Below are positions 23,061 to 34,945 of a stretch of DNA of 64,000 nt, in pieces. Source of the DNA: Ridgeia piscesae (taxonomy: Eukaryota > Annelida > Polychaeta > Sabellida > Siboglinidae). Location of the stretch: assembly GCA_025642075.2 (NCBI GenBank), contig JAODUO010000113.1:432501-496500 (forward strand). Reading direction: 5' to 3'. Numbering within the stretch: position 1 is the first letter of the stretch; the number at the start of each line of letters is the position of its first letter. Under the pieces are notes generated by a model. That model saw nothing but the letters and a program-made list of their open reading frames with translations. It was not told the origin of the DNA and searched no databases. The translations under genes and the position numbers were made by a program.

Positions 23061-26000
23061 GTGTGACACAGTCGAAGACTAGCAGTACTCAGATGGACCC
23101 CACGCCGGTGGAAGAGGAACTTGTCTCGCCTACCTGGCAGACGTGGTCTTCGCCCGAGCAACCCGGGGGCAGGTCCGTTGCTTGGGAGACGTATTACCGA
23201 AACAACACTGTAGTGGTACGTCAGGGTGAACACTCACGGAGCGGCTCGGACCCGAGGAGTGATGACGGGTGTACCAATGAGGAGGACTTTGGATGCAAAC
23301 GTGGCAGCCAAAGAGATGAACAGAGGCCCAAAACTAGTGGTAACCATGGCAACCGTTCTGATAAGTTTGGTCAGAGGACAGATGAACAGAAGCTTGAAAC
23401 TTGTAGTAACCGTGGCAACCATTCTGATGAGTATGAGCAAAGGAGGGATGAACAGAGGCTTGGAACTCATAGTAACCGTGGCAACCATTCTGATGAGTAT
23501 GAGCAAAGGAGAGATGAACAGAAGCTAGAAACTCGTAGTAACCGTGGCAACCATTCTGATGAGTATGAGCAAAGGAGAGATGAACAGAGGCTTGGAACTC
23601 ATAGTAACCGTGGCAACCATTCTGATGAGTATGAGCAAAGGAGAGATGAACAGAAGCTAGAAACTCGTAGTAACCATGGCAACCATTCTGATGAGTATGA
23701 GCAAAGGAGAGATGAACAGAGGCTTGGAACTCGCAGTATCCACGGCAACCGTTATGATGGATCTGGCCAAAGGAGAGATGAACAGATGCCTGAAACTCGT
23801 AGTAACCGTGGCAACCATTCTGATGAGAATGAGCAAAGGGCAGATGAACAGAGGCTTGGAACTCGCAGTATCCACGGCAACCGTTATGATGGGTCTGGCC
23901 AAAGGAGAGATGAACAGATGCCTGAAACTCGTAGTAACCGTGGCAACCATTCTGATGAGAATGAGCAAAGGGCAGATGAACAGAGGCTTGGAACTCGCAG
24001 TATCCACGGCAACCGTTCTGATGGATCTGGCCAAAGGAGAGATGAACAGATGCCTGAAACTCGCAGTAACTATGGCAACCGTACTGATGAGTTTGGCCAA
24101 ACGAGAGATGAATGCAGACGTGAAACTTGTAGAGACTATGGATACAACCGTGGCACCTGTTCTGGTGATTTTAGCCAACGCAGAGTTGAACAGAGACCTG
24201 AAACTCACAGTAACCGTGGCAACCGTTCTGATGGGTTGGGCCAGCAGAGAAATGAACAGAGGCCTGAAAGTTGCAAGGATGGCCAGGACTGTGGATATAA
24301 CCGTGACAACCATTCTGATGAGTTTGGCCAAAAGAGAGATGAACACAGGCCTGAAACTCGCAGTAACTATGGCAACCGTTCTGATGAGTTTGACCAAAGG
24401 AGATATGAACAAAGCCCTGAAACTCGCAGTAACCGTGGCAACAGTTCTGTTGGGTTTGGCCAACAGAGAGATGAACAGAGGCCTGAAAATCGCAGGGATG
24501 GCCAGAACCTCGGATATAACCGTGGCAACCGTTGTGATGGGTTTGGCCTACGGAGAGAAGAATACAGGGCTGAAACATGGAGGGTTTCTAGTGGCATTTC
24601 AGAGTACAATGCGAGGAATGATTTGGAACAGTCTCGCAGAAGAGCAAGGAACGAATATCAACCACGTAGTGCAGAATACCAGTCAAACGTAACACGCTAC
24701 CCCACCAGTAGTTTTAACAGGAACCGGTCTGATCTCAAATATGACTCTGGCTTCGGTAACAGGAGCCAGTTTGACAGTTCAGAGAGTCGAAATGGAAACC
24801 GCCGCAATACTTCTTATCACAGTAATGCGAATTCCACCCTGGGAACTAATAATTGGTACTTCTTTGACAACGAACGTAAATCCAGCCCAAGCAAAAACAG
24901 ACCGTTTTTCGAGCCAGAAAAGTGTCGAGACACAAGGGTACATCAGGACTCTCCTAGAACCACACAGTTCAACACAGTCGGCACTCCGGACGAAGAAGTG
25001 TGGGATTTGGAACCGGCATGTGAAACGACTGCAGTTGCAGGCAGTAGAGCAGATCATGAGCAGAAAGAGGCGAGAACGGAAGCACGTGGCGGGGCAGCCA
25101 AGTCCGAGAAAGCTACGGACGCATCGGACACGACACCTCCCACAAGCAACGATCACGAAAGAACACCAGCACAAGGGTCACTGGAGGTCAAACCCGCGGG
25201 AACACATGTCACCGCCACGGAAGCGGGACCAATGGACACTGCTGCCTTCCTGCAGCACGAGGGTGCTGATTCCGCCAAAAGCCACCCGCCCGAAAACCTC
25301 AGGCAGCGGCAGAAGTTGAGGGAGCGAGGCCTGCCGAATCGCCCCCCGAAATCCTGCGGGTTTTCGACGAAGTACGAGAGGTGGATGGCGGGAAGTGACG
25401 GGGCGGCCAGGGAACGGGATGAGGCAGTAGATGGGGGGAAACGACAGGAGAGGGACACCATAGACCCAGCGCCGGAGGTAGTTGGAGTGTCTAGTGAGGG
25501 AGAAGCGGACAATGGGAGGAAGCAGGGGGAGAAGCGGGAGAGAGATGGTGGGTTGGAGGGGACATGGGGGGATGGGCACACTTGTGAGGATGTTGTAGCC
25601 CCATGCGAGTCGATGGTGAAGGCGGAAACCTCTGATGATTTGGGGGTGAAAACTGTAACCCTGGACGGGTTGAAGGTGGAAGCGGAAACCACAGAGGGAA
25701 CCCAAGAGGAGGAAAGGGTGGCAACAATAGCCACAGATGAATCCCGGGTGAAAATTGTGACCCCAGCAGTAACTTCAGAGGAGGGAATGGTGAAAACTGT
25801 ACCCCCGGAAGTAACCATGGAGGTGGAAAGGGTGGAAAGTGTAACCCCAGAAGTAACCCTAGAGGTGGAAAGAGTGGAAACTGTAACCCCAGAGGTGGAA
25901 AGGGTTGAAATAACCATAGATGAATCCCAGGAGAAAACTGTATCCCCAGAGGAGGAAAGAGTGGAAATAACAATAAATGAGTCCCAGGTGAAAATGGTAA

Positions 26001-28186
26001 CCACGGCAGTAACCGCAGATGAGGAAAATGTGAAAACGATAACAACTGATGAGTCCCGGGTGGAAAAAGTAACCCTAAATGAGACAACAGTGGAAACGGT
26101 AATCCCAGATGAGACAACAGTGGAAACGGTAATCCCAGATGAGACGACAGTGGAAACGGTAATCCCAGATGAGACGACAGTGGAAACGGTAATCCCAGAT
26201 GAGACGACAGTGGAAACGGTACCCACAGATGAGACGACAGTGGAAACGGTAACCACAGATGAGACGACAGTGGAAACGGTAACCCCAGATGAGACAACAG
26301 TGGAAACGGTAACCCCAGATGAGACAACAGTGGAAACGGTAACCCCAGATGAGACAACAGTGGAAACGGTAACCCCAGATGAGACAACAGTGGAAACGGT
26401 AACCCAGATGAGACGACAGTGGAAACGGTAACCCAGATGAGACGACAGTGGAAACGGTAACCCCAGATGAGACGACAGTGGAAACGGTAACCCCAGATGA
26501 GACAACAGTGGAAACGGTAACCCCAGATGAGACAACAGTGGAAACGGTAATCCCAGATGAGACAACAGTGGAAACGGTAATCCCAGATGAGACAACAGTG
26601 GAAACGGTAATCCCAGATGAGACAACAGTGGAAACGGTAATCCCAGATGAGACAACAGTGGAAACGGTAACCCCAGATGAGACGACAGTGGAAACGGTAA
26701 CCCCAGATGAGATGACAGTGGAAATGGTAACCCCAGATGAGACGACAGTGGAAACGGTAACCCCAGATGAGATGACAGTGGAAATGGTAACCCCAGACGA
26801 ATCTGGATTGGAAGCATTAAAAATGAATGACTCGGGGATAGAAGCAGTAAGCATGAGTGGGTCCAGGGTGAAGCCCGTGGGGGTGGAGGGTGTAATGATG
26901 GGTGGGGTGGCTGGCTGTGAGGAGACTGTTGCAGACAAGGTATTGGAATTGGACGTGAAGTCACATGGTGACAATGTCGTGGTCGAGGAGGAACACGGAG
27001 GAAGCCCTGAGAGGGACATGAATGAAGCCGGTGAAGGCTTGGAAGGGGGAACGGGAAGCACTGTGGGAGAAACTGACACTGTGGGTGACCTCGGGGAAAT
27101 TCTCCAGGGTGATGTCACTGATGTTGCAGATGGAAAGAAGGAGGAGCTGGAGAAAACGAGAGCAGACGAAGGAGCACGGAACTGGGATGAGGTGACACTG
27201 GGGAGAGACGGCTGGACCACAGAGGGTGCTGGGGTGAATAAGGGAGTTGACGAGAAACGCCCACAGGTGGTGACGGGAGTAGCAGCTGAGATGAGGGGGG
27301 AGGAGGAAACGGGAGAGAAAAGTAACAAAAACATCACCCGCCAAGAAGCAGCTGCTGATAAGGTGTCTGACGATGACGTCAGCAGAGACACGAACACAGG
27401 TGCTGACAATTCAGAATCACAAACTCTGTCGCTCACTCTGCTGGACGTCTCCAGCACGGATGACAGTGCTCGTGCCGAAGTCGCCGGGCCACTGCTCGGG
27501 GTGCCACCTGGTGAGACTGTGGAGCGTGTGTACAGTCCTCCCGAGATCAATGTCGCTGCCGACGACAACATTGCCTTCATGATGTCTTACATCGAATCGC
27601 CGAGTCATTTCTGGGTGCACCTGGTGACGGAGAACTCGTCTGATGCGATAGATTCGCTCATGCATGACCTCAACCAGTATTACAAGACGGCCAATAAGGT
27701 CATGCTCCGGAAGTTCTTCGAAGGCGACGATGCCCTCAATCTAAACAACATTTGCTGCGCGCAATTCTCCGAGGACAACGACTTCTACCGAGTTGAAATT
27801 GTCTCGAAGCGGTACGAGGTCGAGGAAATGTCGTCGGGGTCTGTCACAGAAAGTGGTGACACCTGCAGGCCGGAAAACAAGTCGCGGAGATTGGCCAAGG
27901 TTAAGGTGTTTTACATTGACTTTGGGAACAGCGAGTGGCTATCGCCGAAACGAATCTACCCTCTTCCTCCGGCGTTTGCAACGCTCGCACCTCAGGCTGT
28001 GTGCTGCCACCTGGTGGCACTCGAACCCCTGGTCCTCGAGGATGGCGGGGCGGGTGGCGACAGGGTCAAGGATGATGCCCAGGATGGTACCAAGTGGTCG
28101 GCAGAAGCCATCCAGAAGTTCACTGAGTTGACAGGGTTCGACAAGAAATTGTTCGCATACACGACAGACAAGGGAGACATATTGCG
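23061..28186 (+). CDS. Tudor gene exon 7: giant repetitive linker and eTud 2, frame broken
   Basis: The acceptor is AATTGGCCCCAG and the donor TTGCG|GTAAGT; about 5.1 kb. Part one (23061-26404) is hydrophilic: from about 23300 to 24560 there are roughly 19 copies of a 22-residue repeat (core RRDEQRLGTHSNRGNHSDEY), then a Ser/Arg/Asn-rich region, then an acidic Thr/Val/Glu region that becomes a strict 10-residue repeat (DETTVETVTP) at 26080-26800. Part two encodes an acidic linker and extended Tudor 2: SPSHFWVHLV, LNNICCAQFSEDNDFYRVEI, KVKVFYIDFGNSEWLSPKRI, WSAEAIQKFTELTGF. Two one-base deletions (CCCC to CCC near 26403-26405 and 26432-26434) shift the frame by two and create a stop at 26429-26431; the frame used after 26448 is the one that splices correctly to exon 8. 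The break is either a sequence error in the tandem repeat or a real lesion. Confidence 0.85.
23300..24560 (+). repeat. Coding minisatellite, 66-bp unit (22 residues)
   Basis: Imperfect tandem units with the core pattern RDEQ-(R/K)-(L/P)-E/GT-(R/H/C)-SN-(R/Y)-GN-(H/R)-SDE. A longer order is visible: at 23725-24060 units alternate between an SNRGNHSDE and an SIHGNR(Y/S)DGSGQ type, giving a ~132-bp superunit. Arg/Gly/Asn-rich repeats of this sort are candidates for phase separation (inference). Confidence 0.9.
26080..26805 (+). repeat. Coding minisatellite, 30-bp unit (10 residues), about 24 copies
   Basis: The unit GATGAGACAACAGTGGAAAC followed by GGTAACCCCA encodes DETTVETVTP, with variants (IP, TTDETT, TPDEMTVEM). 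Near-identity of units suggests recent expansion. Two adjacent units are 29 bp. The antisense strand is also open (up to ~600 codons), which is a shadow. Confidence 0.95.
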
Positions 28187-29046
28187 GTAAGTTACCAGTG
28201 ATAATGGCAGGCTTCAAGTTGCTTTTATTGAAGGTGTTGCTATTTGCACGTATTCGCTCTAAACTGAACCACACAACTGACTGATGTGTTTTTATCCAAA
28301 ACCACTTTAATGCATTTATAAAATGAATTTAAGTGGAGCCATCAACTGGTAATTGCTAGCAGTGAAATGAAACTTTGTTATTTTAAAGTAATTTTAGAGG
28401 TTTTTATTTGCTGTTATATACTAAGGGTGGTGGTTTTAAAGCTTAGTCTATTTGATACTAACTAAGAGTCTTTGCAGGGCACATTGTTTTATTTGGAGTT
28501 TTTGACTCGCTGAACGTATACAGCCAATGTGGTGAATCTGAGCATAGTTCATTAATGGGATGTATGGCAGCTAGATACGATTTGTTTCACAATGCACATT
28601 GTACTCCACAAGCCGTATAAAGCATTGGTTTTATGCTTTATCTTTGGACTAATGTGTTCAAGTGTCAAATATTTACAATTAGAAAGTTTTTTTAAATTGA
28701 AAATAAAATGTCAATAAATAAAACAAAATTAAAGCTCTCTAAAGGTGGATTGTGGAGAATACGTGGGACAACACTTCAGTTCATACCATATCATTTTTAG
28801 TTTTGGACTATTGAAATTTTTAGATGTCGGGGGGAGCAGAGTTGGCAAAAATTCAAGATTTTTTATTCAGAAATACTGTATATATATATAGCTTGGTACA
28901 TTGTCAAAATAAATTATGCATTTTGAAATATCCTATCTCGCTGCCATACCTTACCTTAAAGCCCCTGTCATTGTGGTGTGGGGTTGGTTAACACCCTCAG
29001 AGCCCCAGACTCGGGGATGTAACTCGCTGTACATTTCCTCCCACAG

Positions 29047-29189
29047 TCCCACCAACTCCCGCCCCCTGGAGGTCGTCGTCGTGGATACGTCCCAGGAAGA
29101 GGATGTGTGGATTAACGATGAACTCGTGCGACTCGGCCTCGCCAAGTTCTCTGGCCCAGTCGTGGCCGTCCAGGCTGAGCTGTACACAG
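29047..29189 (+). CDS. Tudor gene exon 8: end of eTud 2
   Basis: The acceptor is ATTTCCTCCCACAG and the donor TACACAG|GTACGC. One base completes an Arg codon. It encodes SRPLEVVVVDTSQEEDVWIN then DELVRLGLAKFSGP. 'L.V.L.D......IN..L...GLA' is the typical last strand and helix of the SN-like lobe of extended Tudor domains. Confidence 0.9.
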
Positions 29190-29224
29190 GTACGCGGTAT
29201 TACTTCATTCTTTCATTCAGTATA

Positions 29225-29410
29225 CAGTAAACCTCTCTATTAGGGTCAATGTTAGGATTGTCTAATATGACCCGAATAGCCAGGTGACTGCATTAGCGGG
29301 ACTATTCTCTATGGTTATAGAAACAATTTAGGACGGCCCTAAGGTGTCCTTAATTGAAAGGTAGCTGTATTTCCAAGGTGACTAAATTGAGGGTCACCTG
29401 GTTGTTTCCG
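29225..29410. repeat. Dispersed repeat with ATTAAGG/GGTGACT motifs, copy 1 (intron 8)
   Basis: Contains CAGTAAACCTCTCTATTAGG, AATATGACCCGAATAGCCAG and CCTTAATTGAAAGGTAGCTG. Similar motif strings recur at 36310-36440 and 58215-58610. The pattern 'cAGTa.AACCTCT.TATTA.GG' resembles the ends of pogo-type MITEs. Boundaries were not resolved. Confidence 0.4.
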
Positions 29411-29944
29411 TGTTGAAATGGGTGATTTAGATGTTCATTATTTAATCAGGTTTTCTATTGTATAATTATGTGACCAAAATAAACTGCATAACGGGTGACC
29501 CAGTTTTGTGTGTTATATATAATTGCAAATGAATATTTAATGAGAGGTTTGTACTGTGCAAAAATAACCGTGCATGCGTGTTTACTGGGTGACACACATT
29601 CACGCAATTGTGCGTGTTTTAAACACGTGTTTTGACAGAGTGACATTTACTTTTCATCCCAGCCTAATTTATACATTCACGTTCTGTACAGCGATCACAA
29701 ATTTAGTCTGAACCTCTTTGGCACAGTCACTTTCTGTGCAATGTTCAGAACACTGTTTTGAAAACTTGGCAATAAACTTGAAAGATCTACATCAGTATAA
29801 ACATCATCAAATTGATATGCCCACATGAATATTGATATTCTATTGGATAATTGATTTTAATTAAGTAATAGATTCTTTCTGGAACTGGTAAATTGATCGA
29901 TGCTGTTATACGTGTGTGTATTTATTCTCTTTTACTGGATTAAT

Positions 29945-29955
29945 ATAATGATATA

Positions 29956-30018
<63 letters not shown>
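29945..30018. repeat. (TA)n microsatellite in intron 8
   Basis: About 70 bp of TA repeat. Confidence 0.95.
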
Positions 30019-30175
30019 CTGTGGTTGTAAACATGGCATGATCACAGCAGACTCATCACTGTGAAATCAATCTTACTGTGATTACTATATCATGTGAAAT
30101 ATTTCCAGGACACAGGTGTAGTATGTCGCATGTAATTTATGTTTCTATTTTTCACCCTGTTTATTGTCATTTCAG

Positions 30176-30208
30176 CACCTGACGAGAAAGCCACAAAAGA
30201 GACAACAG
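30176..30208 (+). CDS. Tudor gene exon 9: 33-nt microexon
   Basis: The acceptor is TGTCATTTCAG and the donor CAACAG|GTAAAC. Phase 1 in and out, so inclusion or skipping keeps frame. It encodes (A)PDEKATKETT, a short polar linker after eTud 2. Being a multiple of three with strong sites, it may be alternatively spliced. Confidence 0.65.
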
Positions 30209-30847
30209 GTAAACACAACATTTATGTGTCTAACTACAATCAAGTAGTCGTGGTTCAAAGAATGTCATGCATGATTGCACGAATTATACTGTCAGTCCAA
30301 TTTAAATGTCACAACAGGCAAAGGAAAACGTGATCTAAATTACTATTAAAAGTACCTCACCATTCTCGTGGAATATGTTTGATCATAGGTATTAATAATT
30401 GAATGATGCTCCCCAGGGCGATGCGCAGTCTAGCCCCACCTGCCCCTATAAAAAACTTTATATCCGTTTCACTGATACTAAACAGGTGTTAATTGTACCA
30501 AAATTACATTCATGAAGGGCAATGTCGTAATTTCCAGCAGCAAGCTATAAACATACATGACATCCACACACCACCCATGGTTTGGTCGTGTGCTTGTTTA
30601 GATGCTTTATTTCGTCCTTTTTATAGAACAGAATAAACCTGTGCATTTTAGTGTTGTTTAGGCCGATTGGAATTTTCTATGAAAAAAACTGTTCTCAATG
30701 CATTATGCCTGTATTACAACCCCATTATCCCTGACCAAACAACAGACATTAAAAGAGACTAATCTGCTTTAACAAAAACAATATTATTGATTCAGTGAAT
30801 TCTACCCACTTGATATGATCACAGAAAGCTAATGTGCCTTCAGTGAG

Positions 30848-31072
30848 CCTATTTTCACAAAGAACAGTAAACGAATGGAACAGATTATCAGCTGATTGTG
30901 TAGGTGCTAGTAGTGTTAATATATTTAAACATAAAATCGACATATACCTAAGAAGGGCGGGGTATACTTAGATAGATAGGTTGGACTCTCGATAAGCCAA
31001 ATGGCTTCCTAGTCCACCTGCCATCTAGAGTTGAATCTCTAGGTGGCAATCTTGTTAAATCTTGTTAAATTA
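30848..31072 (+). mobile_element. 3' fragment of the same CR1-like LINE, in intron 9
   Basis: The plus strand encodes FSQRTVNEWNRLSADCVG then NIFKHKIDIYLRRAGYT and a stop. This matches the C-terminus of the element at 7330-8305 and supplies the end missing from its ORF. The 3' hairpin is present (31019-31030 with 31037-31048, one mismatch), followed by two copies of a 10-bp tail, CTTGTTAAAT. Severe 5' truncation. Confidence 0.88.
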
Positions 31073-34000
31073 TTACTTACTCATTTCATGAAAAGAAGAT
31101 AATGTAAAATTGGTTATCATATTCCGGGTCCGGAATCCGTCAAGTAATGTCAGTGACCATTGCGACTCTGAGTGAGTGACTGACCATTTAGATAAAGGGG
31201 TCAGTATTTCTGTGACAATGGATTATTAGTTCTAAGAAACCTATCTAGCCGCTGACCATCTATTCTTAAGCTGACATTGAATGAGTGACCTTAAGTGACC
31301 ACATGGCCAGTTCCAGGAACGGACATTGTATGCAAGAGATGATAGATAAGGCTAAATGATAGCCACGATGTTACCTTGGTGGGAAAACTTCAGTAACCAG
31401 ATATCCTGAAACAACAATGTGGAAATGCTGGTTTGAAGGATTGATAATAATAGTAATAATTCATAGAATGTTTCTGCATCATAAATCTGGCCTTAGTCGC
31501 CATTCAGAGGCACATTACAGCATTACCTCAGTTTTTTAATAATAAAATAGAAAAACGCACAATAAATTAAACCAAAATCAAAAGTACTAAAGACAATAAA
31601 ACTAAAATAACAGTTCTAATAAGTATCAGTATAAATATACTGCAAGCTAAAAATAATAAATAAATATATAAATAATAAAATTGTTTATAAAAATGGATAC
31701 TAAAAATTATTGTTCTTTTCATTCAGAGTGAAAATTCATACAAAATCATGTATTTTATATGTATTTAACATTGCATAGTGTAACACATGCTTTAGTGTGT
31801 TACACCTCACACTATTGCGACTACGCCAAGGGCTTACTCTGACCTTCACCACTGGCTGGTGATGGGCCAAAGTGGCTAATTACACCTGAAAAGACAGGTG
31901 AACTTAAAGGGACCAGCTGGACACTGAGTTGTCTAATAGGTTGAGGTCTGCGGCTCACATTACTGACTATCATTGGCACAACTGGTGGTGAGGTGAAGCA
32001 AATCGGATGGATCAGTATTAATTAACTAAGTGGCTCACATGACACTGGTTTGTCATTGAAATAAGCGAAACCGGCCAATAATGGCTGTGATTGATGGGAA
32101 CGGCTTCTGTGCAGGCACTTAGCACGCTAAAGACACGTTTTTGATTACCGGTGTACTTGAAGACTTGCAGATATAGTTTCCAGCTATTGGCCTGTTCATA
32201 ATGAACTGTCTTGCCAGTGTTTGTGTGGTGTGTCAATGCTGGGGATGTCATAAATATCCAACCTTACCAATATCTTAAAATGTTACAGTGGTCTGCTGTG
32301 TGTAATTACGTAAAGAAAAGAATAGGCTTATGGCAAGTGGGTGATATAGACAGTAAGATATCTGTATTTAGTCTTTGTCTGTCTGTGTTTATATATGAAA
32401 AAACACTGTTTTATACATGTGTAGTTACGATGAAATGTTACTTTGTTAATTAAATTACAAATATTTGAATACTTTTTACAGTGCAATAATATTTAGAAGC
32501 CACAAACCAACATACGTGGATTTGAAATGATATGCGTGGGTTCTCATAAGACTATTTAGGCTTACTGCATATGTCAAAATTGAATTAATTACACATGTAT
32601 GTTGACTGAAGTTTTAATTAATTTACAAATTCTAGCAGCACACTTCTTAGCATGCTAACCTTTGCATGCAAAAGATTCATGCAGCTAGTTTTTTTCCTGT
32701 CGCATCGATATTGTGCAATCAGACCCCATAATGTGAAACTACAAAAGCAAGAGTTACGTAATTACAAACAAGACACCGCAGACTATCGGCTCCTTGTCTG
32801 ACAGCTAAGATTAGGATTGTAATCGTGATGAATATTGGGCGTTTTTCGAGACTAATTCAGTGACCGCAGACGCCGAGGTAATACGGTAATAAATAGCGGC
32901 GGGAAGAATTAGAAGAAGTCTACGTCGTTTACTGCCCTCTTAATGGCTCCGCTGGCGTTTATTCTGTCATATCCATCTCTGATTGCTCCAGTCTCGACCT
33001 AATGCAACTGTCAGGAAGCACAGAAACGATCTTCAGGGAGGGTCTTTATGAGGGTTGTTTTTCATCCGGTCTCTTTTGAGTTTATTTAGTTTATTTAGGG
33101 CCCACGAGTATTCAAAGTTTACCTATGTTTATGGTGTGTGTGCACTGGGGGAGTAAGTCATAACACTGGTCACTGTGCTTCGATAGGGCATGTCAACCAT
33201 GGAATACGTCTTCATGTCTGTCCTGTAAGGCATAGTACAGGTACTCAGGTTAATAGTAGCCATAAGGGATGTCAATAGTAACACTTGTCACCATGTCTGT
33301 CATACAGGGCATGTCAACCATAACACTTGTTATTATGTCTGTTACTTCGGGCGTGTGAATTATAAGACTTGTTGTCATCATATCTCTCATATAGGACATG
33401 TCAATCATAAGACTTGTCGGTTGTCACCATGTCTGTCATATAGGGCATGTCAGCTGTAAGACTTGTCCTTTGGTTCAATAACGAGAGTTGTCATCTGATA
33501 TAATCTGACGCCTCACTGTCTCGACTCATATTTCATGCAATATCTCTTGTTTTTACAACCATTTCTTAATAAAACACACTAGAATGACACCTAATGTACC
33601 AGTGTATAGCATGACATGTCAGTATGACACAATGACATGTATGTCAATGTAACATAGTGACATGTCACTGCGACACAATAGACACTGTCACTACCAGGAC
33701 AGGGCCTTGCTAACGGCAGTCTGACCAGTGCAGTGGTGCCAAGCACCAGACTCCTGATGTTTTCATGTACATGTGTGACCATGGATATAAGATATATTGG
33801 TTGATTATTTTAGTCTTTATTGTAGTTTTTTCTCGGCAAGAAAGGTGTGGAATAATCTGATTTTGTGGCCAGCCCAGGTTAAGACATCTGAGTTTGATTG
33901 CCTGAAGATTCACAATGATACAGTCATGTTTGTCATGCTAAGATTTAGCGATGATGTTAGTTGCATAAAACCTCGAACAAGACTGTTTTATATTTTCTGA

Positions 34001-34278
34001 AGCGAAATGGTCTAGTCTGCATGATCTGGTTACAAAATATTACCGAAGGAACTCGTGAGATTCTTAGTATTCATTTCTTAGTAGACATGTAGATATCATG
34101 TCTACAATTACATGTGTGACAACGATGGTGGAATGAATGTTTATGTCATCTCGGTGCAAATGTTGGCATCAGTTGCAACGTTAGTCAACAGTGTTAATAT
34201 CTTCTACATTTTAAAAAGAAAAATACCAGGCGCCTAGTCATACAATGTATCGATGTGTATTTTTGTTGTTGTTGTAAG
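31073..34278. other. Intron 9 interior
   Basis: AT-rich noncoding DNA. A degenerate repeat around 33180-33480 consists of diverged ~40-bp units built on CATGTCTGTCATATAGGGCA / ACTTGTC, and 33600-33680 has clustered GACATGTCA motifs. No exon or transposase was recognised. Confidence 0.4.
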
Positions 34279-34389
34279 GGGCCAGTGATCTGCCGGCAGA
34301 CTGGAACCCGCTAGCGGAGGACTACCTCTCCGAACGCAACAGCTACCTCGTCGATGTTGATGATCCAGGGGTCGCCACCGTCGGCATCA
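34279..34389 (+). CDS. Tudor gene exon 10 (last exon seen)
   Basis: The acceptor is TTGTTGTTGTAAG and the donor GCATCA|GTAAGT. Phase 1 in, phase 1 out. It encodes ASDLPADWNPLAEDYLSERN then SYLVDVDDPGVATVGI. 'DWNP..EDY.S..NSY.V..DDPGVA..G' looks like the approach to another Tudor unit or the C-terminal motif of the family. If the donor is ignored the frame stops after six more codons (34405-34407), so a short read-through end is possible. No later exon was found up to 64 kb. Confidence 0.75.
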
Positions 34390-34564
34390 GTAAGTACGAA
34401 TTAATGTGATGCTGGTTAAAATAATAAACACTGTTTAGATTCTGGATAACTGCTTCTCTGTGGTGCTGGCTAGACGAGAGAAAAGTGTGAAATGCGTAAA
34501 CGTCCTGGTGTCTATGGATGTGAGTCATGTGACTACACACTCAGCAGCTGTTTCCATAGTAGTC

Positions 34565-34945
34565 GGTGAGTAGCTGGAATAGTCTCACTTAACCGACTGT
34601 CGGTCGGCTGCGGAACTATGCCGAGAAGACAGTCTGGTGACTCTGCCGGCTTTTGAATATTATCCGTGTGGGGCTAAACAAAATTTGCCTTCTCACGGAT
34701 ACTGTTTAATCCTCCCGTAATTCGTATTTTATAAACAACTGGAAATTTATATTTATTTTTGTGTTAGTATAAATTTAATTTTTAATAGTTTTTATATAAT
34801 ACAGCATTATCGGATAAAAAGTATCGTTATTTAATTTGTTAGTTCATATTCAGCCAATCAGCGTCTCTACCCTAATCTGGGGTAAGGCCACCTAGGCAGT
34901 TACAACGTGCTGCCACCTCATGGAGCCTGGGTAACCGAGGCTATA
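34565..34945 (+). repeat. Dispersed non-autonomous repeat, copy 2
   Basis: Same family as 8483-8770 in opposite orientation. It retains a fuller AT-rich middle and both conserved ends (CTTAACCGACTGTCGGTCGG near the left, GGAGCCTGGGTAACCGAGGC at the right). Confidence 0.7.

Larger units (their letters stand above)
15396..34389 (+). other. Gene model: RNF17/TDRD4-like multi-Tudor protein (ten exons seen)
   Basis: Ten exons (15396-15531, 15923-16064, 18731-19295, 19949-20097, 20673-20806, 21461-22139, 23061-28186, 29047-29189, 30176-30208, 34279-34389) all have AG/GT borders, and their phases match at all nine junctions. Together they give about 2,400 codons. Order of the protein: coiled coil resembling the segment after a TRIM-type B-box; Ser/Thr/Asp-rich linker; extended Tudor 1; a charged helical stretch; a long low-complexity linker; extended Tudor 2; then the beginning of a further region. 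Tudor proteins of this kind bind symmetrically dimethylated arginine on PIWI proteins in germ granules (family knowledge). The B-box-like start plus Tudor domains points to RNF17/TDRD4, but no RING exon was found. Upstream and downstream ends are missing; if transcription runs past 54 kb, the GPCR gene would be nested on the same strand. Confidence 0.75.

Noticed and set aside
25153..27580. Antisense ORFs of 603, 501 and 298 codons
   Set aside because: They are the reverse reading of the coding repeat and acidic linker of Tudor exon 7; the sense strand has splice borders and Tudor domains.
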